Positions 41,841-50,983 of a stretch of DNA of 64,000 nt are shown here, one piece after another (positions within the stretch are counted from its first letter, which is position 1; every line of letters starts with the position of its first letter). The stretch covers positions 62,001 to 126,000 of the forward strand of contig NZ_CANLBS010000001.1 of assembly GCF_947488945.1 (NCBI RefSeq). Direction: 5' to 3'. A model generated the notes under the pieces. The model did no database searches. It worked only from the letters and a program-made list of their open reading frames with translations, and was not told the origin of the DNA. The translations under genes and the position numbers were made by a program. The DNA is from an uncultured Streptomyces sp. (lineage in GTDB: Bacteria > Actinomycetota > Actinomycetes > Streptomycetales > Streptomycetaceae).

Positions 41841-42189
41841 AGACGACCTACCTTGCGAGGGCTCGGGAACATCCCGATGGTTGCACTCTCCGTTACCATC
41901 TCGCAAGGTGGACGTCGAGTGGCGGTCCCCCGTTCGACACCTCGTGTACCCCTGGTGGACAGGGGTGACGCCCCCGCCGTGCCGCCACGACCTGGTGACC
42001 GACGCCACACGTGTGAGCGGACCGGTCCACCCCTGAGCGGGCCGCACGCCCTTGTGGTTTCACCCGACCGGCGCACCCGCACGGGCCGGGAGCCCTCCCG
42101 CCGGGCCGCTCCGGGCGCACGCGGACACGCCGCGGGGGCGGACCGTCCACCGGATGGACCCGCCCGCCCCCGCCCCGCCGGACGTCCCG
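41841..42189. other. Interval between obg and the CDP-ribitol enzyme gene
   Basis: About 350 bp with no gene. The left end holds the 10-bp inverted repeat and leader of the CDP-ribitol enzyme gene. The right end (about 42130-42175) has a CGGGGGCGG/CCGCCCCCG hairpin that may end obg transcription. Confidence 0.6.
41850..41909 (-). promoter_or_regulatory. 10-bp inverted repeat in the leader of the CDP-ribitol enzyme gene
   Basis: ACCTTGCGAG (41850-41859) and its exact complement CTCGCAAGGT (41900-41909) are 40 bp apart. In the mRNA the downstream arm contains the AAGGT part of the ribosome-binding site, about ten bases before GTG 41840, so pairing would hide it. As DNA it could also be a repressor operator. 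Confidence 0.6.
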
Positions 42190-43632
42190 TCAGTGCTTGA
42201 AGGGCTCGAACCCCTGGAAGTCGCGCAGGGCCTCGTCGCGCTCCGCCTCGCGGTCCCGGCGGCGCTGCTCGGCCGGTCGCGGGGCCTCCATGCGGTGGTC
42301 CTCGCCGCGTCGCCCGAGCATCTCGGCGCCGGCCATCATGGTCGGCTCCCAGTCGAAGACGACCGCGTTCTCCTCGGGGCCGATCGCGACCGCGTCCCCG
42401 GCCCTGGCGCCCGCCTTCATCAGCGCGTCCTCGACGCCCAGGCGGTTCAGCCGGTCCGCGAGGTAACCGACGGCCTCGTCGTTGCTGAAGTCCGTCTGGC
42501 GCACCCAGCGCTCGGGCTTCTCGCCGCGCACCCGGTACACGCCCTCGTCGTCGGGGGCGACGGTGAAGCCGGCGTCGTCGACAGCCTTCGGGCGGATGAC
42601 GACCCGGGTCGCCTCCTCCTTCGGCTTGGCCGCGCGCGACTCGGCGACGATCCCTGCAAGCGCGTACGAGAGGTCGTTGAGACCCTTGTGCGCGATGGCC
42701 GAGACCTCGAAGACGCGGTAGCCGCGCGCCTCCAGTTCGGGGCGGATCATCTCGGCCAGCTCCTGGCCGTCCGGGATGTCGATCTTGTTGAGGACCACGA
42801 TGCGGGGCCGGTCCTCCAGGCCGCCGTACTGGCGCAGCTCCTCCTCGATGATGTCGAGGTCGGAGACCGGGTCGCGGTCGGACTCCAGCGTGGCGGTGTC
42901 CAGCACGTGCACCAGGACCGAGCAGCGCTCGACGTGGCGCAGGAACTCCAAACCGAGGCCGCGGCCCTGGCTGGCGCCGGGGATGAGGCCGGGGACGTCC
43001 GCGACGGTGAAGACGGTCGAGCCGGCCGTCACGACGCCGAGGTTCGGCACCAGGGTGGTGAAGGGGTAGTCCGCGATCTTCGGCTTGGCCGCGGAGAGCA
43101 CCGAGATCAACGAGGACTTGCCCGCACTCGGGTAACCCACCAGGGCCACGTCGGCGACGGTCTTGAGCTCCAGGACGATGTCCCGGCTCTCGCCCGGCTC
43201 GCCCAGCAGCGCGAAACCGGGCGCCTTGCGGCGCGCCGAGGCCAGCGCGGCGTTGCCGAGGCCGCCGCGACCGCCCTGACCGGCCACGAAGGTCGTTCCC
43301 TGGCCCACCAGGTCGGCGAGGACGTTGCCGTCCCGGTCGAGGACGACGGTGCCGTCGGGGACCGGCAGGACGAGGTCCTGGCCGTCCTTGCCCGAGCGGT
43401 TGTCACCGGCACCGGGCTGGCCGTTGGTGGCCTTGCGGTGGGGGTGGTGGTGGTAGTCCAGCAGCGTGGTCACGGCCTGGTCGACGACGAGGGTCACGTC
43501 GCCGCCCCGGCCGCCGTTGCCCCCGTCGGGGCCTCCCAGCGGCTTGAACTTCTCACGGTGGACGGAGGCGCAGCCGTGGCCTCCGTTACCCGCGGCGGCA
43601 TGCAGCTCGACGCGGTCCACGAAGGTGGTCAT
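42190..43632 (-). CDS. obg: GTPase Obg (CgtA)
   Basis: A 480-residue Obg-family GTPase involved in ribosome assembly and, in S. coelicolor, in the onset of aerial growth. The glycine-rich Obg domain has [31 protein letters not shown]. The GTPase domain from about residue 160 has [25 protein letters not shown] and NKID. The C-terminal OCT domain ([22 protein letters not shown]) and an Arg/Glu-rich tail are typical of actinobacterial Obg. ATG 43632 is standard. It follows rplU-rpmA in the usual order; the polymer locus lies directly downstream, between obg and proB. Confidence 0.97.
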   Translation of the reverse strand: MTTFVDRVELHAAAGNGGHGCASVHREKFKPLGGPDGGNGGRGGDVTLVVDQAVTTLLDYHHHPHRKATNGQPGAGDNRSGKDGQDLVLPVPDGTVVLDRDGNVLADLVGQGTTFVAGQGGRGGLGNAALASARRKAPGFALLGEPGESRDIVLELKTVADVALVGYPSAGKSSLISVLSAAKPKIADYPFTTLVPNLGVVTAGSTVFTVADVPGLIPGASQGRGLGLEFLRHVERCSVLVHVLDTATLESDRDPVSDLDIIEEELRQYGGLEDRPRIVVLNKIDIPDGQELAEMIRPELEARGYRVFEVSAIAHKGLNDLSYALAGIVAESRAAKPKEEATRVVIRPKAVDDAGFTVAPDDEGVYRVRGEKPERWVRQTDFSNDEAVGYLADRLNRLGVEDALMKAGARAGDAVAIGPEENAVVFDWEPTMMAGAEMLGRRGEDHRMEAPRPAEQRRRDREAERDEALRDFQGFEPFKH

Positions 43633-43687
43633 GGTTGGTGCCTCCAGGTACTGCGGGAAAAAACGGAATGTTCTCTGTCGTAACGCG

Positions 43688-43741
43688 CCGAGGGCGGACC
43701 CTCTTCCCCGGTCTACCGGGAAAGCAGGGATCCGCCCTCGG
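43688..43741 (-). terminator. Hairpin between rpmA and obg
   Basis: CCGAGGGCGGA (43688-43698) pairs with 43731-43741, with an inner CCCGGT/ACCGGG pairing. It probably ends part of the rplU-rpmA transcript before obg. Confidence 0.65.
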
Positions 43742-43774
43742 AAGGTGCTGTGTCGTTCTCCGCGCGCCGGAAGA

Positions 43775-44032
43775 TCAGGCGGCGACCGGAACGATGTTCA
43801 CGACCTTGCGGCCACGGTGCGTACCGAACTCCACCGCACCGGCGGTCAGCGCGAACAGCGTGTCGTCGCCGCCACGGCCGACGCCCGTGCCCGGGTGGAA
43901 GTGGGTGCCGCGCTGGCGGACCAGGATCTCACCGGCGTTGACGGCCTGACCGCCGAAGCGCTTCACGCCGAGCCGCTGAGCATTGGAATCGCGCCCGTTC
44001 CGAGTGGACGATGCGCCCTTCTTGTGTGCCAT
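43775..44032 (-). CDS. rpmA: 50S ribosomal protein L27
   Basis: An 85-residue protein beginning [29 protein letters not shown], the classic L27 start, whose N-terminal tail reaches the peptidyl-transferase centre. [29 protein letters not shown] completes the family signature. The N-terminus directly after Met is AHKKG, so no cleavable extension is present. It lies 14 bp downstream of rplU in one operon. Confidence 0.97.
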   Translation of the reverse strand: MAHKKGASSTRNGRDSNAQRLGVKRFGGQAVNAGEILVRQRGTHFHPGTGVGRGGDDTLFALTAGAVEFGTHRGRKVVNIVPVAA

Positions 44033-44046
44033 GAGTCGTCAGTCCC

Positions 44047-44367
44047 TTACTTCGCAGCCGCGGGGATGCCGGTGACCTTGATCGCCGTGTACTGCTGGCG
44101 GTGGCCCTGGCGACGGCGGTAGCCGGTCTTGTTCTTGTAGCGAAGGATGTCGATCTTCGCACCCTTGTGGTGGTCCACGACCTCGGCCTGGACCTTGACG
44201 CCCGCCAGGACCCACGGGTCGCTGGTCACGGCGTCGCCGTCGACAACGAGCAGGGTCGAGAGCTCGACCGTGTCGCCAACCTTGGCGGTGGAAATCTTGT
44301 CAACCTCAACGATGTCGCCGACAGCAACCTTGTGCTGGCGACCACCGCTGCGCACGATGGCGTACAC
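44047..44367 (-). CDS. rplU: 50S ribosomal protein L21
   Basis: A 106-residue protein of normal length, binding 23S rRNA. It begins [25 protein letters not shown] and ends [21 protein letters not shown] 44367 is chosen since L21 begins at this strand; a purine-rich GAGAGAGAT is six to seven bases upstream. The 5' region up to 44594 lacks any gene and includes TAACCT at 44533-44538 as a possible -10 box, leaving a leader of about 160 nt that could hold a ribosomal-protein regulatory structure. Confidence 0.96.
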   Translation of the reverse strand: MYAIVRSGGRQHKVAVGDIVEVDKISTAKVGDTVELSTLLVVDGDAVTSDPWVLAGVKVQAEVVDHHKGAKIDILRYKNKTGYRRRQGHRQQYTAIKVTGIPAAAK

Positions 44368-44594
44368 GCGGATCTCTCTCTCGCTCGGAACGGGTCCCCT
44401 GATGCCAGCCGCTCGCACGGGCCGGAGCCCGGGACGATCCGGAAGGATGAGCGGCCTCTCCCGTCGCGGTGCGGACACCGGTTCCGGAAGGGATGTGCTC
44501 AGGGGCAGGCGTACGAAACACGCCGAGGGTTCAGGTTACGGACCGCTGCCCGGCGGGTCAAACCGCCCCCGGACGGCCACCGCCCGCGAAGCGG

Positions 44595-46283
44595 CTAGCG
44601 CCGACGCAGTCTGCTCGCGGCCGAGGCCGCGAGCCGGCGCACCGCCTTGCGGTGCTTCGGGGACAGCCTGCGCAGCACGCCGCGGTACACCCGGCGCAGC
44701 CCCTTGGGCGGCGGCTGGACGGCGACGGGGGGCTTCGGCTTGGGCGGCGGCGGAGGGTTGCGTACGACGAGCCTGAGCTGCTTGCCGGGCCCCGACCACT
44801 CCGGGCGCACGGTCCGCGCGCCGCCGCCGAGTTTCTTGGAGGCGAGGGCGACCCGCTGTTCGGTGTCGTACGGGTTGAGCCGGGGGCGCCGCCCGACGCC
44901 GAGCACCTGCACCCCCATCCAGACCTCGTACGCACCGGGCCGCAGCGGCTCGCCGCCCGCCAGGGTGGTGGGGTCCAGGACCACGTCGCCCTCGACGACC
45001 ACCTGGCTCTCCCCGTCCTCCCCGTACGCCTCCAGGTGGGGGACGAGGGTGTCCTCGGCGTGCCACCAGACCTTGCGGCGGCCGTCGTTCACCAGGATCT
45101 CGCCGTTCGCGTACGCCAGCGGATCCTCCACGACGAGCCCCTCGGCGCCCTCGATGCCCTCGGTGAAACGGGGATCGAGTACGTACCGGCCGTCCTGCTC
45201 CACGAGGGTCAGCGGCGAGCCGTCGGCGCGGTGGAAGGTGGCCCGGACGTGCAGGGTGAGGCGTCCGTCGTCGTCCTGCTCCGCGGCGGAGACGTCCAGC
45301 CGCGGCTTCACCGCCTGGACCCGGCGCGCGAGCTCCAGCAGGGAGTCCGGCCGGCCGTCCTCCAGCAGCGTCGCCCGCAGCTTCTGCATCGCGGGCATGC
45401 CCGCGCGCACTCCCGGCGGGAAGGCTTCCAGGGCCAGCGGACGGATGATCTCGTACGCGCGCAGCCGGGCCTCGTCGTCGACGCGGGTCACGTACGGCTC
45501 GCCTATTCGGCTCATCGTCTCCACGCGGTACAGCCGGCGCATCAGCCGGTCCTGGAGCTCCCCCGGCTCCGTGGAGTCCCGGAGCGCGCCGATGACGGTG
45601 CGCAGCCGGCCGTAGTCCTCGACCAGGTCGTACGCGGCGGTGCTGTGGTTTCCGCCGTCCTCCCTGCGGTTCCAGAAATAGCAGGGGTAGTCGGCGAGTA
45701 TGGAGACGGTCTTGGCCTTCGGGTACGCCTGGACCATGAACAGCAGGTCCTCCATCCGCCAGTACCCCTCGGGAAACCGCAGGTCGTGCTCCACGAGGAA
45801 CTCGCGGCGGAACATCCGGTGGGCCGTGAGCGTCTCGATCAGCGGAGCGTCCTCGACGGTGCAGCGCTCGCGCGAACGGCGGAAGACGGCGGACGGACCG
45901 ACCATCGTGCCGGCCATCTTGCCCATGACGATGTCGGAGCCGTTGCGTTTCCCCATCGCGTACAGACGCTCCAGCGCTTCGGGCGCCAACTCGTCGTCCT
46001 GGTCCACGAGTTGTATGTACTCGCCGCGGGCCGCGGCGATCCCCACGTTGCGGGGCTTGCCGGGCCAGCCGGAGTTCTCCTGGTGCAGCACCCGCACGTG
46101 CGGGTGCCGTTCGGCGAGCAGGCGCAGCCGCTCCAGCGAGTCGTCGGTCGATCCGTCGTCCACGTAGACGACCTCGTAGGCGTCCGCCCCGATGCTCTGT
46201 TCCGTCAGCGACGGCGCACACCGCTCGATGTACGGCCCCGCGTTGTACACGGGCACCACGATGCTTACTTTCAAATGAGCCAT
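44595..46283 (-). CDS. GT2-family glycosyltransferase, paralogue of the gene at 30710
   Basis: A 562-residue protein with an N-terminal GT-A domain (VSIVVPVYNAGPYIERCAPSL, VVYVDDGSTDDSL, ENSGWPGKPRNVGIAAARGEYIQLVDQDDE) and a C-terminal beta-rich part (PRLDVSAAEQDDDGRLTLHVRATFHRADGSPLTLVEQDGRYVLDPRFTEG). Both halves resemble the 676-residue GT2 at 30710. A Pro/Lys linker and a strongly basic tail (RRLSPKHRKAVRRLAAS) follow. ATG 46283 has GGGGGA at a suitable distance. It lies between rplU and rne, away from the main polymer locus but plainly of the same family, so it likely adds a sugar to the same or a related polymer. Confidence 0.9.
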   Translation of the reverse strand: MAHLKVSIVVPVYNAGPYIERCAPSLTEQSIGADAYEVVYVDDGSTDDSLERLRLLAERHPHVRVLHQENSGWPGKPRNVGIAAARGEYIQLVDQDDELAPEALERLYAMGKRNGSDIVMGKMAGTMVGPSAVFRRSRERCTVEDAPLIETLTAHRMFRREFLVEHDLRFPEGYWRMEDLLFMVQAYPKAKTVSILADYPCYFWNRREDGGNHSTAAYDLVEDYGRLRTVIGALRDSTEPGELQDRLMRRLYRVETMSRIGEPYVTRVDDEARLRAYEIIRPLALEAFPPGVRAGMPAMQKLRATLLEDGRPDSLLELARRVQAVKPRLDVSAAEQDDDGRLTLHVRATFHRADGSPLTLVEQDGRYVLDPRFTEGIEGAEGLVVEDPLAYANGEILVNDGRRKVWWHAEDTLVPHLEAYGEDGESQVVVEGDVVLDPTTLAGGEPLRPGAYEVWMGVQVLGVGRRPRLNPYDTEQRVALASKKLGGGARTVRPEWSGPGKQLRLVVRNPPPPPKPKPPVAVQPPPKGLRRVYRGVLRRLSPKHRKAVRRLAASAASRLRRR

Positions 46284-46428
46284 GAATCCCCCACCCCTTG
46301 AATTACACATCAAATATACCTGCGCTCCACTTGGTGGAGAGATGGGGCATGACGGGCGGAAACGGGCACCGCTGTGTTTCGTTCCGGTGACCTCAACCCC
46401 CGGAAGCAGACACGGGCCCATACGCCGA

Positions 46429-46460
46429 CGAGCCGCCCCCGGGACAGCGGGGGCGGCTCG
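46429..46460 (-). terminator. Terminator after rne
   Basis: CGAGCCGCCCCC (46429-46440) pairs with 46449-46460 around an eight-base loop, 18 bp beyond the rne stop codon. Confidence 0.8.
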
Positions 46461-46478
46461 TGGGGGAACGGACGGGTG

Positions 46479-49400
46479 TTACGCGTCCGACGACGTCTCC
46501 GAAGCGGCCGCCTTCTTGGCGGTCGTCTTCTTCGTGGCCGTCTTCTTGGCCGTCGTCGTCTTCTTGGCCGCCGTCTTCTTCGCCGCCGCCTTCTTGGCCG
46601 GGGCCTTCTTGGCGGCGGTCTTGCGGGCCGCCGTCTTCTTGGCGGGTGCCGCCGGCTCCTCGTCGCCGGTGGCGCCGGTGCCACCGGTCTCCGCCGAGCC
46701 GCTGTCGATCACGACGGTCGCCGCTTCCTCGGCGCCGGTCGGCGACCCGGCGGGCGCGGTGGCCTTACGGGTCGCCCTGCGACGGGCGCGCGGGGCCGGG
46801 GCCTCGCCCGCCGGGGCCTGCGCCTCGGGGGCCGGGGCGGGGGCCTGCGCCTCGGGCGTCTCGGCCTCGGGGGCCGGGACGGGCTCGGGCGCTTCGACCA
46901 CCGGGTCCTCCACGGCCACCGGGTCGGCCGCGGGCTCGGCCGGACGGACCGGCTCGGGTGCCTCGGCCGGCTTCGGCGATCCCGCCGGGGCGGACGCCTT
47001 GCGGGTGGCCCGGCGGCGCGTCCGGCCCTGCGGGGCGGCCTCGGCGGCCGGAGCCGCGGCGGGCTCCTGCTCCACGGCCGCCGCGGGGGCGGGCTCGGCA
47101 GGGGCCTCCTCCCGGACCGCGGGGACCTCGGCGACCACCGGGGCCTCCTCGACGACGGGCGCCGGGGCGGCCGCCTTCGGGGAGCCGGTGGGAGCCGACG
47201 CCTTGCGGCTCGCCCGGCGACGGCCCCGGCCGCGCGTGGCGGCGGCCTCCGCCTCGGCCGCGCTGCTGTACAGCTCCTCGTCCGGGACGAACTCCGGCTC
47301 GGGCAGCGCCACCGGGGCGGCCACCTCGGCGGCGACCTCCGCCTCGGTCTCGTGCTCGTGCTCGTCGTGCTCGTGGCCGTGCTCGTCCAGCTCGTGGCCG
47401 TGGTCCTGCTCGTGGCCGTACTCCTGGCCGCCGCGGCGCTTCTTGGAGCGCTTGCCGCCCCCACCGCCGCCCGACACCGTCGGCTGCTCCATGTGCACGA
47501 TCACGCCGCGCCCGTTGCAGTGGACACAGGTCTCGGAGAACGACTCCAGCAGCCCCTGGCCGACCCGCTTGCGGGTCATCTGGACCAGGCCGAGCGAGGT
47601 GACCTCGGCGACCTGGTGCTTGGTCCGGTCGCGGCCCAGGCACTCCAGCAGCCGCCGGAGCACGAGGTCGCGGTTGGACTCCAGCACCATGTCGATGAAG
47701 TCGACGACCACGATGCCGCCGAGGTCGCGCAGCCGGAGCTGGCGAACGATCTCCTCTGCCGCCTCCAGGTTGTTCTTGGTGACGGTCTCCTCGAGGTTGC
47801 CGCCCTGCCCGGTGAACTTGCCGGTGTTGACGTCGACGACGACCATCGCCTCGGTCTTGTCGATCACCAGCGAACCGCCGCTCGGCAGGTAGACCTTGCG
47901 GTCCAGCGCCTTCATGAGCTGCTCGTCGATGCGGTACGTCGCGAAGATGTCGACCTCGGACGTCCAGCGGGACAGCCGGTCCGTCAGGTCCGGCGCCACC
48001 TGGGAGACGTATCCGTGGATGGTCTCCCACGCCTCGTCGCCGCTGACGATGACCTTGGAGAAGTCCTCGTTGAAGATGTCGCGGACGACCCGGACGGTCA
48101 TGTCCGGCTCGCCGTAGAGCAGGGTCGGCGCGTTGGAGCTGCCGGTCGCCCTGGACTTCTTCTGGATCTCCTCCCACTGGCCCTGCAACCGCTCGACGTC
48201 GCGGCGCAGCTCGTCCTCGCTCGCGCCCTCGGCGGCGGTGCGCACGATGACGCCCGCGTCCTCGGGAACGATCTTCTTGAGGATCGACTTGAGCCGGGAG
48301 CGCTCGGTGTCGGGCAGCTTGCGGCTGATCCCGGTCATCGAGCCCTCGGGCACGTAGACGAGGTAGCGGCCGGGCAGCGAGACCTGGCTGGTCAGGCGGG
48401 CGCCCTTGTGGCCGATCGGGTCCTTGGTGACCTGGACCAGGACGGACTGGCCGGACTTCAGCGCGGTCTCGATGCGGCGCGGCCCGTGGGCCATGCCGAG
48501 CGCCTCGAAGTTGACCTCGCCGGCGTACAGCACGGCGTTGCGGCCCTTGCCGATGTCGACGAAGGCGGCCTCCATGGACGGCAGCACGTTCTGGACCTTG
48601 CCCAGATAGACGTTGCCGACGTAGCTGGTGGCCTGCTCCTTGTTGACGTAGTGCTCGACCAGGACGTTGTCCTCGAGGACGCCGATCTGGGTGCGCTCAC
48701 CGTTCTGGCGGACGACCATGACGCGCTCGACGGCCTCGCGCCGCGCCAGGAACTCGGCCTCGGTGATGATCGGGACGCGACGGCGGCCCTGCTCGCGGCC
48801 TTCGCGGCGGCGCTGCTTCTTCGCCTCCATGCGGGTCGAGCCCTTGATGGACTGGACCTCGTCGAAGCCGGTGCCGGGCTCGCGCTCGGCCGTCTCACGG
48901 GTCCGGCGCTCGCGCGGTTCACGCACCTTGACGACCGTGCGCTCCGGGTCGTCGGCGCCCTGGTCGGCGTCGACGCCCGTGTCGCCGTTGCGGCGGCGAC
49001 GACGGCGACGGCGACGGCTGCTGCTCGACCCGGAGGCCGCGGAGTCGTGGTCGTCCTGCTCGTCGTCCTCGTGGTCCTGGGCGTCGTCCTCGGCCTCGGG
49101 CGCCTCGTCCTGGGCGTCGGCGCGGTGCCCGGAGCCGGCGGGCTCCTCGTCGTGCTGCTCGTCCTCGAAGTCTCCGGCCTCACCGCGGCGGCGGCGACGG
49201 CCCCCGCGACGGCGGCGGCGCGACGGCCGGTCGCCGTACTCGTTCTCCTCGGACTCGTGCGCGTCGTCCTCGGCGACGGGCGCCTCGTCCTCCGCGGGCT
49301 CCGGCTCCTCCTCGGGCGACGCCACCGACGCGGCGGCGGCGCGCTCACCCTCGGCGGCCTCGCCACGGCGGCGGCGACGGCGACGGGACCCGCCCTGCGG

Positions 49401-50753
49401 CGCGGCCTCGGCGACCGGGGCCGCCGCCTGCGGGGCCTGCTGCTCCTCGGTCTCCTCGTCCTCGACCTCGTCGTACGGGGCCGACTTCGCGGCTGCGGCG
49501 GCCGCGGCGGCGGCCGTCTCGGGCGTCTGGAACATCGGCTCGGCGAACACCGGCGCCTGGAAGACGGCCACGGCCGGGCGCGTCGCACGGCGGCCCTTGC
49601 GGGCGGGCTCCTCGGTGGCGGTGAACTCCGGCCGGCCGGCCGGGGCGGTGGCCCGGCGGCGACGGCCGCGCGGCGCGGCGTCGGCGACCTCGTCACTCTC
49701 GGAGGCGAGCTCCTCGGCGACCGCGGCGGGCAGGCTCTCGCCCACCTCGGGCGCGGCCTCGACGGCCTCGGCGATCTCGGCGGGCTGCGGTGCACCGGCG
49801 GGGGCCGAGGCCCTGCGGGAGGCGCGGCGGCGGCCGCGGGGGGCCTCGGCGGGCTCCTCCTGCGCGGCGGGGGCCTCGGCCGCCGGGGTCTCGGCGGCGG
49901 GCGCCTCGACCGTCTGCGTCTCCGCGGCCTGCGTCTCCGCGGCCTGCGTCTCCGCGGCCTGCGTCTCCGCGGCCTGCGTCTCCGCGGCCTGTCGGCCGGC
50001 GGCCTCGGACTGCGGCGCACCGGCCGGGGCGGAGGCGCGGCGACGGGCGCGGCGCGGGGCGGCGGACGGCTCGGGCTCCACGGCCGCGGGCTGCTCGACG
50101 ACCTCGGGCTCGACAACCTCCGGCTCGACGGCCTCGGGCTCCGGCTCCGCGAGGGGCTCGGCCACCACGGTCTCCACGGCGCCCTGCGGCGGACCGGCCG
50201 GGGCGGATGCCTTGCGGGAGGCACGGCGGCGGGGGCGCGGAGCCTCGGCCGCCGGCTCCTCGACGGGCGCGTCGCCCTCCTCCACGGGCACGGGCTCGGC
50301 CACCGGCTCGGCGGCCTGCGGCGCACCGGCGGGGGCGGTCGCCTTGCGCACCGCACGGCGGCGGGCACGCGGCGCGGGGGCCCCCTCGGGTGTCTCCTCG
50401 GTGGCGCCGGCAGAAGCCCCGGCCGGGGCTTCGGGCTCGGCGGCGGGCGCGGTGGCCTCGACCACGATCTCGGCGGCCTCCGGCGGGGCGGCCGGGGCTG
50501 TCGCCTTCCGGACGGCGCGGCGGCGGGCGCGCGGCGCGGGCGCGGCCTCGGCCGGCTCGTCGGCCGTACGCGGCTCCTCGGCCCCGGCGGCCGGGGCCGA
50601 CGGCGTCGCGTCGTCCGCGGCGGTGCCCGCCGCTCCGACGGGCGGGCCCGCGGGGCGGGACGCGGCGCGGCGCCTACGGCGCGGCGGCAGCTTGTCCCCG
50701 GGGGTGTTCTCTTCGCTGTTTCCGGTCGTGCCGGGTTCGTTCGACTGAGGCAT
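46479..50753 (-). CDS. rne: Ribonuclease E/G (RNase ES type) with very long disordered arms
   Basis: A 1,424-residue endoribonuclease, the central mRNA-decay and rRNA-processing enzyme. The catalytic core (about 670-1090) includes an S1 domain (SYVGNVYLGKVQNVLPSMEAAFVDIGKGRNAVLY), RNase H-like and DNase I-like parts with the metal-binding aspartates in MVVVDVNTGKFTG (about 970) and IVVVDFIDM (about 1017), and the Zn-link cysteines in SETCVHCNGRG (about 1076). The N-terminal 650 residues are Ala/Glu/Pro-rich with repeated RRRASRKASAPAG-type motifs. The C-terminal tail ends in AAKKTAAKK histone-like repeats. ATG 50753 (MPQSNEPG) has GGAGAA about ten bases before. The core is central, as in other streptomycete RNase ES. 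Confidence 0.95.
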   Translation of the reverse strand: MPQSNEPGTTGNSEENTPGDKLPPRRRRRAASRPAGPPVGAAGTAADDATPSAPAAGAEEPRTADEPAEAAPAPRARRRAVRKATAPAAPPEAAEIVVEATAPAAEPEAPAGASAGATEETPEGAPAPRARRRAVRKATAPAGAPQAAEPVAEPVPVEEGDAPVEEPAAEAPRPRRRASRKASAPAGPPQGAVETVVAEPLAEPEPEAVEPEVVEPEVVEQPAAVEPEPSAAPRRARRRASAPAGAPQSEAAGRQAAETQAAETQAAETQAAETQAAETQTVEAPAAETPAAEAPAAQEEPAEAPRGRRRASRRASAPAGAPQPAEIAEAVEAAPEVGESLPAAVAEELASESDEVADAAPRGRRRRATAPAGRPEFTATEEPARKGRRATRPAVAVFQAPVFAEPMFQTPETAAAAAAAAAKSAPYDEVEDEETEEQQAPQAAAPVAEAAPQGGSRRRRRRRGEAAEGERAAAASVASPEEEPEPAEDEAPVAEDDAHESEENEYGDRPSRRRRRGGRRRRRGEAGDFEDEQHDEEPAGSGHRADAQDEAPEAEDDAQDHEDDEQDDHDSAASGSSSSRRRRRRRRRNGDTGVDADQGADDPERTVVKVREPRERRTRETAEREPGTGFDEVQSIKGSTRMEAKKQRRREGREQGRRRVPIITEAEFLARREAVERVMVVRQNGERTQIGVLEDNVLVEHYVNKEQATSYVGNVYLGKVQNVLPSMEAAFVDIGKGRNAVLYAGEVNFEALGMAHGPRRIETALKSGQSVLVQVTKDPIGHKGARLTSQVSLPGRYLVYVPEGSMTGISRKLPDTERSRLKSILKKIVPEDAGVIVRTAAEGASEDELRRDVERLQGQWEEIQKKSRATGSSNAPTLLYGEPDMTVRVVRDIFNEDFSKVIVSGDEAWETIHGYVSQVAPDLTDRLSRWTSEVDIFATYRIDEQLMKALDRKVYLPSGGSLVIDKTEAMVVVDVNTGKFTGQGGNLEETVTKNNLEAAEEIVRQLRLRDLGGIVVVDFIDMVLESNRDLVLRRLLECLGRDRTKHQVAEVTSLGLVQMTRKRVGQGLLESFSETCVHCNGRGVIVHMEQPTVSGGGGGGKRSKKRRGGQEYGHEQDHGHELDEHGHEHDEHEHETEAEVAAEVAAPVALPEPEFVPDEELYSSAAEAEAAATRGRGRRRASRKASAPTGSPKAAAPAPVVEEAPVVAEVPAVREEAPAEPAPAAAVEQEPAAAPAAEAAPQGRTRRRATRKASAPAGSPKPAEAPEPVRPAEPAADPVAVEDPVVEAPEPVPAPEAETPEAQAPAPAPEAQAPAGEAPAPRARRRATRKATAPAGSPTGAEEAATVVIDSGSAETGGTGATGDEEPAAPAKKTAARKTAAKKAPAKKAAAKKTAAKKTTTAKKTATKKTTAKKAAASETSSDA
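49914..49988. repeat. 15-bp in-gene minisatellite in rne, 5 perfect copies
   Basis: CTGCGTCTCCGCGGC is repeated five times without change, coding for five AETQA pentapeptides in the N-terminal disordered arm of RNase E/G. Frame is preserved whatever the copy number. Confidence 0.96.
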
Positions 50754-50983
50754 GCGGGCGGTTCTCCCGTCGCGCTCCCGGGCGCCGCGCCTGAATCCGG
50801 TACGGCGGGCTCGCACGCAGTGCGGTGCACCGCCGCCCGGGGCGCGGGCGCCGCACGGGAGCTGATGTCTGGCTCGCCGGTTCCGTACACGGTGTGCGTA
50901 CGGCCTGGCGAAAGTCTTCTGGTCGGCGCGCGGCCCGACCCAGGTGGCTCCCGAGTCGGAGGGCTGCGCTTTCGACGACCGCC

